64,000 nucleotides of DNA from Apoda limacodes. Lineage: Eukaryota; Arthropoda; Insecta; Lepidoptera; Limacodidae. How positions within the stretch are numbered: position 1 is the first letter of the stretch; each line of letters begins with the position of its first letter. The notes under the pieces were generated by a model. The model was not told the origin of the DNA. It ran no database searches and was given only the letters and a program-made list of their open reading frames with translations. Of this stretch, positions 33,232-42,544 are shown piece after piece. Both the position numbers and the translations under genes were made by a program. Where the stretch lies: assembly GCA_946406115.1 (NCBI GenBank), contig OX291543.1, forward strand, positions 26,624,815 to 26,688,814. The letters are read 5' to 3'.

Positions 33232-33288
33232 GGACAACCAGTCACTTGGACAACCAAAACCGTTGTCTGTGGGACATTTTGGTTGTCC
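33232..33288. promoter_or_regulatory. Densest GGACAAC/GTTGTCC cluster
   Basis: ggacaac at 33232 and 33248 (direct) and gttgtcc at 33282 (inverted), with near-matches between them (cgttgtctg, gggacat, aggacaat). Together with copies at 32656, 32901, 33079, 34705, 34726, 34919 and 35043, these are read as transposase-binding or subterminal repeats. That role is inferred from their placement. Confidence 0.5.
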
Positions 33289-33424
33289 GTAGGACAATAA
33301 TGATAGAATCAGCATAAAGCAATACTTTTTGTTTCAATAATTACTCAGTGGAGTGCTCCTTACAAGGGACAGAGCATTTATTATTGTTTAATATAAATTA
33401 GATTATTATTTTGACCAATTTCAA

Positions 33425-33765
33425 CTTCCTACTTCTTGACGTGTGGAACACCGAGTCGAGAAATGATCCAATGATCTCTGATGTCGGAGTTTTTAAACCA
33501 CATACTTCTAGCAGTAGGCCTCTGACAAGGTCTGCAACCAGGACCAACGACTAAACATGGCCTCCGAAGCTCGGAACTATCTTTGTTATGAACAATCAGG
33601 TGGTTTAGCTTGCTATGTCCTAACCAAACTGGGCACAATCTTGTGAAGTGATAAATTGACAATATTAACTTTATGTGTTCCTTTCCCGAGAATCGAACCA
33701 GGGACCTTCAGACCTTGAGTCAAACGCTCTAATCACCACGTGGGCAGTTAGCTTACTTAACACAT
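33425..33765 (-). mobile_element. tRNA-derived SINE inserted in the transposon
   Basis: On the minus strand cccacgtggtgattagagcg (near 33744) is a box A region and ccctggttcgattctcggga (near 33700) contains a perfect box B. The head stands at 33750-33670 and the body extends to about 33425. The head cannot close a 7 bp acceptor stem, so it is a SINE. It interrupts the region upstream of the transposon gene and therefore inserted after the transposon. Confidence 0.65.
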
Positions 33766-33819
33766 TTTTGCTATATCTAATAGTTTTCTATTCTAAATTA
33801 TTTTTGTTGTTATTTTTAG

Positions 33820-34782
33820 ATAATGGGTTTGACGGAAAAAGCAAAATTAAGACGCTATAGAGAAACACTTAAGAATACCCGAAGAAATTAGCTGAGCGAA
33901 AGAGAAAAAAAGGGAAAGCTACCATAAATAATAAGAATAAAAAACTAATTTCAAGTATGCCGCCAGAAGATAAAGAAAACTGCAGAATTATAGGGAAGCT
34001 GCGAAAACAGTCTCAGAGAAATCGCCAAAAAGCTGTTAGTAATATAATTGAGAATACGCCTCCAAGCACTCCGTCCATTCTGCAAGAAATAAATCCCGAA
34101 GATCAACTTCAACTGCCGTGTCTTCAAAAAATGAGAAGATTAGAGGCAGACAAAAATTCGACGAGATAGATCTAAATTATATAGAGAAAATGTTAAATTG
34201 CAACCTGAAAGCGAGAAGTGGAAGAAAAAGTTTGAAAAATATAAAAAGAGAGCTTATCGGAGAGAAAAAGAATTAATTAAATTAAAAGAAAAACAGGAAG
34301 AAAAACAGAAGTACGGCATATTAACAAACGCTATCAAAGATAATTACAGAAAAATATAAGTCAGAAAAGTCAAAAAAATGCTGAAAAACATTTTCGCGAA
34401 ACTTGGTACGCAAAAGCATAAAATAGTAAAAGACTGTTTGGGCTTACAAGGAAGACTCAGAACAAGTATTAACACGCGTAATTCAGATACAGAGCTGACA
34501 ACAAAAAAATTAATAGCTTTTTCTAAAGAGATGCTGTATCTAGAAATACTACCGGTACAAAAGAGGTGCGTCAAATATGATTCTTTCGTAAAAAAATATA
34601 ATAAAACTGATAATATGTCATATAGTGTTTTTTTTTACATAAAAAGAACAATTAAAGGCAATTTCTATCCTAGTATCTTCTTTGGAATCTCGAGTATGTC
34701 CTATGGACAACCGTATATGTCCACTGGACAACCATTTTGTCCCTGTCTCCTAAAGACATATTATCGTCATTTTGACTTTTAA
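33820..34782 (+). pseudogene. Decayed transposon gene, family of unknown function
   Basis: A splice-acceptor-like tract (tttttgttgttatttttag) ends at 33819, and the ATG at 33823 opens MGLTEKAKLRRYRETLK, then a TAG at 33889. After a frame change the frame 33957-34169 continues with a basic stretch (KLRKQSQRNRQKA), then IENTPPSTPSILQEI. Next, with another break, comes a long charged coiled-coil segment at about 34170-34330 (KWKKKFEKYKKRAYRREKEL). A last frame, 34378-34782, has FAKLGTQKHKIVKDCLGL and KYNKTDNMSYSVFFYIKRTI. The start, the TPPSTP motif and the basic coiled coil recur, as far as I remember, in multi-copy insect proteins of unknown function that look transposon-borne. No DDE triad is visible. 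The C-terminal part seems deleted, because the frame runs into the 3' GGACAAC cluster. Confidence 0.6.
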
Positions 34783-35223
34783 CAAAAACAATAAGGTTTA
34801 CAAAAATTTCAAATATGAATGTAACAATTAAAAGTGAATTCATAAAGAGTGTTAAATATCACGTATTCATTATTATTTTACAAGTTAAATGAAAACTTCG
34901 TTACATTTAAAGTACATTGTTGTCCAGGAGACAATATTATTGGGAATAACATATAAATTAAAAGTAGCATCATTTATTTATTTGACTAAACACAGTTCAC
35001 AATTTGACTGAATTTCAAATAGTACAGAAGTCTATTTAGTTAGTTGTCCATGGGACTATTTTAACTAGAGTCATGTGGATTTTGGAGTCAAATTTACTAT
35101 TTTATTTAAATAAATCGTTCTGCTCTATGTGAATTCTAAAATATAATTAATTGTCTACAGCAAACATTTAAAAATATAACTTTTTTTAAATAACATTAAA
35201 AAATTAAAATTTATTATTTATGT
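34783..35223. other. 3' non-coding part of the transposon
   Basis: AT-rich, with gttgtcc motifs at 34919 and 35043. No other content recognised. Confidence 0.5.
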
Positions 35224-35341
35224 ACACTTAAAAGTAGATTGACCCAATTAACTAACAACTTTAATACGAACCTAACCTTTTCTTTTCTTTTAATGAAAGT
35301 GATGTCCGGCTTTAAAAGGGTAGGTATGCTTGGCGCAAAAT

Positions 35342-35823
35342 CCCCCCGATCGACCCGGTCACGGTCGTAAAACTATTGTTAGGCGGCCTCGGCACGTACT
35401 AACGTCCCCAGATGACGATCTCGCTGTCCGGATAGCGAGATTAGTCTCCACGACCTCCCCGAATAGGGCCTCCCTCCAAACACGACGCCGACGTCCCCGG
35501 GTTCGTCGGCGCCCACAAGGATACACTAGGTATCAAAGAGTGCCGGGGCGCTTCTCGCCCCCACTCAATCGCAACCGCGGCCGCGTAACGGGGAACTCCC
35601 CTCCTGGCCGTGACTCACCTTCGGGTTCGAGACTCACGCCGGTCGAAGGGACGCCCCCGAGAGCGACAACCCAAGCCGAGGCTTCCCCCGCGGGAAGCCC
35701 TTGAGCGTTGGGCGCTATATGGGCTGAGGCTCCTTCAGAGTCTCGCCCCAAAAGTCCGGTGAAGCAGTAATGGCTGCAACAGCCAACTGCATAGTCAGCT
35801 CAGAAAAAAAAAAAAAAAAAAAA
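35342..35823 (+). mobile_element. 5'-truncated poly(A) LINE with 9 bp TSD
   Basis: gcgcaaaat at 35333-35341 is repeated at 35824-35832, directly after a run of 20 A (35804-35823). The 482 bp between is a clean LINE insertion. It is GC-rich against its surroundings and keeps the last 120 or so codons of an ORF, ending in TGA near 35703. The residues are strongly basic and proline-rich (TRRRRPRVRRRPQG, PSGSRLTPVEGTPP, AEASPAGSP). A 100 bp 3'UTR follows with a small stem (gaggctccttcagagtctc). The same tail is fused to another LINE at 26.28-26.43 kb. The clade is not assigned. The intact TSD and long A-tail suggest a fairly recent insertion. Confidence 0.8.
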
Positions 35824-35832
35824 GCGCAAAAT

Positions 35833-35895
35833 GTCCGGCCTAATACACCGCCAAGTCCGGCTTTTGTATTTTAGGGCCTGGCAACCCTAGTCCGG
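35833..35895 (-). mobile_element. End of a GTCCGG-rich DNA element
   Basis: gtccggcctaatacaccgcc, agtccggcttttg and gggcctggcaaccctag, with further gtccggc at 35303 and gtccgga at 35891. The terminus ctggcaaccctag with repeated gtccgg resembles hAT-like ends (CAGGGTTGCCA...). It was the target of the LINE insertion at 35342. Confidence 0.4.
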
Positions 35896-36315
35896 ACCCT
35901 TAAAAAGGTATCATCTGATTTTGTTCCATTTCTGCTGAACCGGATATTACTAAACTGCTCACTATGAGCATAGACAAAGTTAATTTGACGTGAAATTGGG
36001 AGCAATTCTGAACAGATTGTAAATTTAGGCATGGTTATGAAATAGCAAGCAATGTGTCTCACTCTCAAGAAAAAACAAATAGTTAACTGTCAGTTTTATA
36101 ATAGTTTTGGTCCTATTAAATATACCTATAGGTACAAAGTATTAGAAAAATAGCAAATTAAAAAATACCTATACAGAAACATTAGAAAAAATAAAAAACT
36201 AAAACATCTAAATGGACAATTTATAACGTACGAATCGATACATGCCACAATCGAAGACGTTATAATTTACTTTATAAGTATGTAGTACCTATGTCTGAAT
36301 CCGTGTCTTAGTAGG
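35896..36315. other. No gene recognised
   Basis: AT-rich; nothing beyond chance frames. Confidence 0.4.
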
Positions 36316-36319
36316 TGCC

Positions 36320-36445
36320 TAATGAACTAAGAGGTGTCGCGTCGTTTGTTGGTTTGATCCCCGCACGATGAACATTTGCGTTGGTTTGTCTCAAGTCTGA
36401 GTGTTTTCTATTATATTTCAATGTATGTAATTGTATCTGATGTCT
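36320..36445 (+). mobile_element. tRNA-derived SINE, degraded
   Basis: ttggtttgatccccgcacgatgaac near 36350 is a box B followed by the 'gcac...gatgaacat' block also present in the SINEs at 40.7 and 21.5 kb. The box A half (aatgaactaagaggtg) is diverged. Confidence 0.5.
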
Positions 36446-36489
36446 GGAAACAGTTCTTTACCTTTCTATATTTGCATAGAATTGAAATA

Positions 36490-36780
36490 AAAAATTGGCA
36501 ACGTGCGAGTCGGACTCGCGCACGAAGGGTTCTGTACCATTATCTATAAAAACGGCAAAAATCATGTTTGTTGTATGGCAGCCCCCTAAAATATTTATTT
36601 TATTCTGTTATTTAGTTTTTGTTATTATAGCGGCAACAGAAATACATCATCTGTGAAAATTTCAACTGTCAAACAGTTCATGAGATACAGCCTGGTGACA
36701 GACGGTCGGACAGACGGACGGACAGCGGAGTCTTAGTAAGGTCCCGTTTTTGAGCCTTTGGGTACGGAACCCTAAAAACA
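36490..36780 (-). repeat. 'gggttccgtacc' repeat, reverse copy 2
   Basis: ggcaacgtgcgagtcggact (36496), aagggttctgtaccattatc, tatagcggcaacagaaatac, gatacagcctggtgacagac, a ggac run and gggtacggaaccctaaaaac (36779). It is the best-preserved copy in the window. Confidence 0.7.
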
Positions 36781-36839
36781 GGGATTGTCCTTATAATATG
36801 ACAATTACGATAGCATCTCTCTGGTCTTTGTAGTGCATT

Positions 36840-36945
36840 CTTCAACATCGCTATAAATCTGGACAAGCATATTTTTGGCCGGACACGACACAGCCGTAAA
36901 AATCAAAACATGTTTGGCTAAATCAGGACACCTAGCAACTTTAAC
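36840..36945 (-). mobile_element. Second GTCCGG-type element end
   Basis: ctggacaagcatatttttgg, ccggacacgacacagccg and ggacacctagcaacttta. Its repeated ggac/ccgg words and degenerate ...ctagcaac terminus match the end at 35833-35895. Confidence 0.35.
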
Positions 36946-37535
36946 CACAATGCATGGTGGCAATGAAAAAAACGCCATCTATCGTACTGTCAAAAACATA
37001 TTTGAATAGTGACACCTAACGGCAATATGAAGCACTAATTGCACGAATACACAAAATTAGTAGAAATCGTTGACGTATCGGGCCAATAGATGTCGACACC
37101 AAGATACAACTGTTTTATCCACAACTCCGTGAATTACTATAAATACTCACTATAAAATGTAATATTCTATAAAGACACAAACTTATCTAAGATCTGTCAG
37201 CATAAGGAACAATAATTTTGGAGTTATTTATCTTTGGAAATAACGACGGTATTAAAAACCAATGTTGGTGTTGCGATACTAATTCGTTCGGAAACTCTTA
37301 CGTCAGGACACTAATTTTAACGCCATAAATACTTACAAAAATGTCTATGTGACGTTTGCTTATATAAATTGAAAGGCCTAACACTAGTTATTCGGACGTT
37401 CGGATATTCTTGGGTTATATGAATATCGCCTATAACTGAATACAAAGACGAAGGTCTTTAACTTATGCATCTTGCCAGTTATGACCTATGTTACAGAAAC
37501 GTGACCACTGACAATTGGCCTAATCTACAAGTTTA
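36946..37535. other. No gene recognised
   Basis: Mixed AT-rich sequence; nothing recognised. Confidence 0.4.
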
Positions 37536-37539
37536 AGTT

Positions 37540-37745
37540 GGTCTGTGCTACAGAAAGGACTATGCTCGGAGTTTCTTAAAGAATATAATCAGAAATGAAG
37601 AGATAGAACCATAGTACTCTACATAGCCCACAAAATAAGCACGCTGAAGAGGCAATGGGCAAGTTAAATTTGTCGCAGCAAGTTTGTATGATAGCCTTCA
37701 TTAGGCTTATTTGACCAGCAGTGGACTACTATTGGCTAATTTACT
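37540..37745 (+). pseudogene. RTE-type LINE scrap
   Basis: acagaaaggactatgctcggagtttct gives TERTMLGVS, then KNIIRNEEI (37580-37605), and, in another frame, HKISTLKRQWAS (37625-37665). Close to the end is tgaccagcagtggacta, the common end of RTE ORFs. Multiple stops; dead. Confidence 0.65.
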
Positions 37746-37749
37746 AATA

Positions 37750-38335
37750 AATTATACTAGTAAAATATAAAAAAAAATCAATAAAATCAATGTACTTGAG
37801 CAATAAAGAAAAAGACTCATTAGTACTTACACGCAGGGCTTAAACGTCCGCCCGTCAGAATGCGAGATAAAATTACGCACCTTAGTCCTTAGGAGTGGTG
37901 GAGCAAATTGATGTTGTAAAACCGCTTGAAACAGCTAGTTTTGAATATTGTTCACTATGATCGATTAAATATCTCATCTATTGATTTCTGTTCTGTTTAA
38001 GTTTTTATGTTTCTTTCCGTATAAGTGAATACCTCCATAGATACTGTGGTTGGATTGTGTGCATAGCGTCGTGCATCATTTAATAATATTATTCTACCTA
38101 AAAATGTTGTTGAGGTATGAGGTTTTATCCTGACACACTGCAGTTAGAAGAATCATGCACTGGCCGCAACGGCAGCTAGTGTGTTTGTCAAACACAAAGT
38201 TATAGGTGGGCTTTTGGCCCTATAATATAATATATATAAAAAAACTCATTGCATCGATCGTAGTAATGAATAATTTCTAGTGCGAATTTTTAACTATTAC
38301 TATTTCCTGTGAGTACAACTCCTAGGGACTTATAA
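37750..38335. other. No gene recognised
   Basis: AT-rich, no domains or RNA. Confidence 0.4.
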
Positions 38336-38339
38336 AGTA

Positions 38340-38575
38340 CTAGCTGTCCCGGCGAACGTTGTTCCGCTGCCGTCCCTCTGTACCCGGCGAAAGTTGGTTT
38401 TTACCTATAGTTCCCGAGTCCGGCTCGCACTTGACATATCGAGATAAAAACTATCCTATCTTTTAAGTTGGATCAAATAACAGATATTTACGAAGTTTGA
38501 TCAAAATCGGTTCAGTAGTTTAGGAGTCCATTGAGGACAAACATTGTGACACGAGATTTATATATATTAAGACTA
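38340..38575 (+). repeat. 'actagctgtcccggcgaac' repeat
   Basis: Begins tactagctgtcccggcgaacg (38338), continues taagttggatcaaataacag and aaaatcggttcagtagtttagg, and ends atttatatatattaag (38571). This is a well-known dispersed repeat layout in moths; class unknown, non-coding. Confidence 0.55.
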
Positions 38576-38710
38576 GTACATCAATCTTATTTCCTTTGAG
38601 TAAATAAAAGAAATTAATGTATAAAAACTAAACAGCACACTTAATGTATGTGATTAAAGCCTTTTTCGAAAAGGACAGTTGTATATAAGCTTTTCTTAAA
38701 ATTAGAGTGG

Positions 38711-38865
38711 GCATATTTTGGCGGTAGTGATTGAAGAAACGCCGATTGTTATCCAATCAAATGAAAAGGTATTTGTCAGAAACCCTTACCAAATAATTTA
38801 AAACTTTTCTATTTGGATTTAATTTTGGTAATGACGTTTCTGTAATCACTACTGCGGAAATAAAG
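38711..38865. mobile_element. Fold-back MITE
   Basis: gcatattttggcggtagtgattgaagaaacg (38711 on) is an imperfect inverted copy of cgtttctgtaatcactactgcgg (38834-38857), and the inner parts (ccaatcaaatgaaaaggt, acttttctatttggatt) pair too. No coding sequence. Confidence 0.6.
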
Positions 38866-38869
38866 ACAC

Positions 38870-40660
38870 ACTTCTTCAGGGAACCTTTTTGGCTACTTGA
38901 CTACTAAACTTGAGTCTAAATTATTTAATATAATCTCAGTTTTCACGAATTTTCTTACGAATCTTAAGATATTTAACGAGTTATGAATAATATTTTTCTT
39001 TCAGTTCTACCATGAAAACATGTCAATGGGAGAGATTCGAAATTGAAACAATTTTGATTTATGCGTCAACCTCAGATCACATATTTGATCTAAGGCGCCA
39101 ACTATCAAATTTGTGTCGTAGCTAATTTATAATTAGTACCTTAGAACTGCACAACATTTCTTACATCCTGACTAAAATATCGCTGTAGTAAAAATCCCGA
39201 ATCTCGTTTACGTGTCATCTCATAATTTACTCACCATATTTTTAAACTATATAGTGACAAGCTGGTGAATTTAAATAGTAAAGACAAAAATGCATCAACA
39301 TGCTTGTCAAAATATAACTGTTTTATCATTCCGAGAGAGAGCAAGAGCATTTTGAAGCCGCATGTGTACGCATGCGCTATGCTCTTCATGCTTCTTTTTC
39401 TTTTTTTTTGGTACTTTTTTTTCATGTTCGACTGACTGAAGCGATCTTGCTTCCTTGCCTTTTGCTTTTTGTATTCTGCATTTTTAGTGTAGATTTATGT
39501 GTAATATTTTTATTGAAGACATAATAAAGTAATTAAAGTTTTAATGGTAGACACACGAAGAAATATAGTTGTTGTATTGTGATGATAAGTGCTGTGAGTA
39601 ACTGTAGAAATCACTGGGAATCTAAAGCGGCACCGTGGAGTCACGAAAACGAAGGTAAAACTTGTTTTTTTACTGGTCTTTGCTTTGTTTTCTTGTCTCT
39701 GTAAATACAGCATTCTGTTCTCTTAAGTTTTCTTCAAATGCATTCATTCTTGTGTAACAGGATATGAATTTGCTGCTCGATTATTTTTGTAACGAAACCC
39801 AAGCCACATGGATGGGTCGATATTTTTCTAAAGAACAGAATGGCTGTTCCTGTGATAGTTTGCTCACACGCTAAGAAGGCATGGGTTAAGTTAGACATCA
39901 TTATATTGTTACTACAGTTTATATGTTACTTTAACGGTATGAATACACGTTTATTGGGTAGTCTTCGTATATTGTTACTATATTCCAAGGAGGTGATGCC
40001 TTCAACAACTACTAAGTACTATTTTGTGTAGATTACATGGGAACCTACTTAGGTACGTACCTATTTGCACCATCTTTGTTTCCACTTCACATTTTATTGG
40101 ACACATAAGTGTGAAAACACACTTGTTTTGTTTTAGGCATTTCAGGAAAATAGTTTTTCTGGGCTTGTTTTTTATAACATGCAAAATCTCACAAATTAAG
40201 AAAATTGGGCAATCTAGTTGCACTGACAGCGGAATAGCAAACATGTTTTTCCATACAATAGTAAGGGACAGCATGAAGGCAATTCAATCCCAAAAGTTTA
40301 AAATCCTTAGTAAAAGAATTACTTGTTCTTTTAAAAAAATTGCAACTTGATAGTAAATACCAAAATACAGTCATTCTGTCATACAAATGAATTTATATTT
40401 TATTTTAAATAGTAATGATAGTGGGAATATTTATTAAAAACTCGTAGTTTATTTAACAGGACCACCTTTACAAATATACCTCTCCAATTGCATGCCATTA
40501 GGGGATGATTTTAAATGCTAAAACATATCCTTTGTTGCTGTCCGAAAACCAAAAACCTGTTTTTCATGTATTTAACTTATAAGCAACTGTTTTTAAAGAT
40601 GCTAAGGTATTGCAAACAAACTTTCGAATTTGTATATCAGAATTTGTAATTAATGTAAAG
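38870..40660. other. No gene recognised; one possible small exon
   Basis: About 1.8 kb with chance frames only. A 24-codon open stretch at 39582-39654 ends at an aag/gtaaaa donor; it is listed among the findings, not as a gene. Confidence 0.35.
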
Positions 40661-40664
40661 ATAT

Positions 40665-40800
40665 GACATCCTAAGTGCCTGAGTTGGGAGTGCTCCAGCC
40701 TGCTGAACCAAGTGTGTGGGTTTGATCTTTGCACAGCACAAAAATTTATGTGATGAACATAAGTTCCCAATTTCTGATGCTTGCAGTGCCTACTAACTAC
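40665..40800 (+). mobile_element. tRNA-derived SINE
   Basis: cctgagttgggagtgctcca (box A region, 40676) and gtgtgggtttgatctttgca (box B region, 40713) followed by gcacaaaaatttatgtgatgaac. It is the same family as the minus copy at 21270-21565. Confidence 0.6.
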
Positions 40801-40930
40801 AATAAAATACAATATTCTTTATTGCACAGTTTAAAATACACAAAAAAAATTACAATAGAGGAAATAGTGTAATAAGGCGGCCTTATCGCTTAAAAGCGAT
40901 CTTTACCAGGCAACCTTTGGGTAGAGTAAT
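40800..40930 (-). mobile_element. LINE 3' tail, ggcggcctta family
   Basis: tattctttattgcacagttt, then aaggcggccttatcgctt, aaaagcgatctttaccaggc. Reverse orientation to the copy at 250 bp. The inner gctt/aagc bases form a small stem. Further copies: 42345 and 55985. Confidence 0.55.
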
Positions 40931-41435
40931 ATTGACAGGAAGAGGTAGGTGATACAAAACTACTAGATGTTCATTTCAAATCATGAGTTTTTAAGTGTTA
41001 AAAAGTTTTCATGAATAAAACAGATTGTAAATGGGCATATGTTTAATAACTACTTACTACATTAGTGCTAACATATACAAATAAATATTTTCTGTGATAT
41101 CACCTTTGGGGCTTGTTTTAAAACAACTGAGTCAACTAAAGTCAGTTACAACCCTTATTGAACCATATTAAACAATACAAGTTTCAACCTAAAGCCTATA
41201 AACTTGTAGTAGAGTGGTTACCCTAGTGCTAAATCAAGTGACTCAAACTAGACACAGCATTTGATGGAGTTTACAGACATATTTGTTTTATTTAAAAAAT
41301 TATTGTCCTGTATATATATTTTTTACTTTTAACTTATATTTGATTTTTTTAAACTTTTTTTCTAATAACAAACTTAAGAAAATGAACAAAACAAATGCTA
41401 TAGTTGGTGATGGCCAAGGGGTTTTTATTTTACTG
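40931..41435. other. No gene recognised
   Basis: AT-rich, nothing seen. Confidence 0.4.
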
Positions 41436-41439
41436 TGCA

Positions 41440-41705
41440 TCCTGAGTGGCGCAGGTTCGTAACCCAGGTTGTAAAAAAGTTCTTAATATCTTAAGTACAT
41501 TGATTGTTCACACCAATGACTATTCCGTGAATGCAGGTTTGAAAATGAAAACATTGTGAGGAAACCTGCATACATCAAAAGATTTATGTGAAGTCCACAA
41601 TCCCCACTGGGCCCTCATATGGACTATGGCCCTTCTCACCCTCATTGAGGGTAGAATGTGCCCCAGCAGTGGGGATGTATGAGGCTGATAAGGAAATACC
41701 ATTGT
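41440..41705 (+). mobile_element. SINE, 'gtgtggactatggcc' family, copy 3
   Basis: catcctgagtggcgcaggttcgtaaccc (head with box B-like ggttcgtaac), ttcacaccaatgactattcc, aacattgtgaggaaacctgcatac, atgtgaagtccacaatcccc, atggactatggccc and cagtggggatgtatgaggctgat. The best match to the 49.14 kb copy. Confidence 0.7.
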
Positions 41706-41984
41706 CCCATACCCACTAGTATACCTACATAGATTGCTTTAAGTTTGTGCTAGCCTTAAAAAAATAACTAAAGGATATAGAAGTAAGGGAAAACAAAATA
41801 TACTTTTAGGATTAGTTACTACTAGGTACTTCATCTTCTACCATTTTTATCCTGGGTGGCATTCAGCCAGTTCATTTTTCCTTTGCTGTCTAATCTAATA
41901 AACTCCTTTACTGCTTGGTCATCCATTTTTATCATAGTATCCATCTTTCTGATACTCAAACTATCAGAAGCAATGTTGCAGCGA

Positions 41985-42030
41985 TGGGCTCACTGCTTGT
42001 CAAACAGGACTAAAGTGGTTGGCAAAAGGA
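41985..42030 (+). repeat. 'ggactaaagtgg' module, copy 2
   Basis: cactgcttgtcaaacaggac then taaagtggttggcaaaagga; shared with 11252 and, on the reverse strand, 52850. Confidence 0.4.
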
Positions 42031-42064
42031 GGCTTTTTATATTATTATGTGGATGTTAACACTT

Positions 42065-42271
42065 GAGTTGTGGAATGAGCTCCCTGCCAAGGTTTTCTCT
42101 AAGGACTACAGTATGGGGTTCTTCAGGAAAGAAGTTATTGGATTTTTGAAGGGTCGGCAACTCCCAAGTGATACCTCTGGTGTTACAAGCGTCCATAGGC
42201 CACAGTGACCGCTTACCATCAGGCGGACCGTGTACTTGTTTGCCACCTTAGTGGTATAAAAAAAAATATGT
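42065..42271 (+). pseudogene. LINE, last codons of RT ORF plus 3' tail
   Basis: ttgtggaatgagctccctgcc onward translates LWNELPAKVFSKDYSMGFF then RKEVIGFLKGRQ, the usual end of a non-LTR reverse-transcriptase ORF (WN-LP--VF---Y----FK). The 3' part, cttaccatcaggcggaccgt, gtttgccaccttagtggtat and an A-run, is the tail family found at many sites here. This is the clearest copy for fixing the orientation of that family. The 5' end is truncated at about 42060. Confidence 0.75.
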
Positions 42272-42344
42272 TTGCAGCCACTGATTAACTTTTTGGGGAA
42301 TAAAAACCGTGTCTTTATACATACATCAGTGAGTTTTTTTATTT

Positions 42345-42540
42345 AATAATCTTTATTGCACACATGCATAGAAGGTGAACTTATTACTGAAGGGCATTTT
42401 CTGCCAGTCAACCTTAAGTAAAAATGAGAAAACAAATGGTGGTGCAGCATTAGAAAAGGTTGATTAATGAAAAATAATAAAATTATATGTTAAACAATTT
42501 ATACAAATACACATATAAGAATACATTTACACATAGATAT
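42345..42540 (-). mobile_element. LINE 3' tail
   Basis: taataatctttattgcacac then gcattttctgccagtcaacc; a diverged relative of the tail at 40800-40930. Confidence 0.4.
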
Positions 42541-42544
42541 AAAT

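Larger units (their letters stand above)
32478..35250 (+). mobile_element. DNA transposon with TIRs and GGACAAC array, unknown superfamily
   Basis: The ends are inverted repeats. The left end from 32478 reads taattgggtcaatcaacttt. The right end, reverse-complemented from 35250, reads taattgggtcaatctacttt. They agree over 27 bp with 3 mismatches. If the outermost TA is the target-site duplication, the element is 32480-35248. Inside are at least nine exact GGACAAC or GTTGTCC heptamers in two clusters (32656-33288 and 34705-35049), a perfect hairpin at 33162-33211, a SINE (33425-33765) and the decayed gene at 33820-34782. Clustered subterminal motifs are typical of transposase-binding sites. The gene's family is not one I can assign to a named superfamily. 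The copy is non-autonomous: it has stops, frameshifts and a short C-terminus. Confidence 0.75.

Noticed and set aside
32478..35250. TTAA target site (piggyBac or Kolobok type) for the transposon
   Set aside because: ttaa is present only on the right (35247); the left flank is ataa, so a TTAA duplication is not supported. TA is possible.
35330..35704. 124-codon proline/arginine-rich frame as a host gene
   Set aside because: It lies inside a LINE insertion bounded by a 9 bp duplication and poly(A), and has no ATG.
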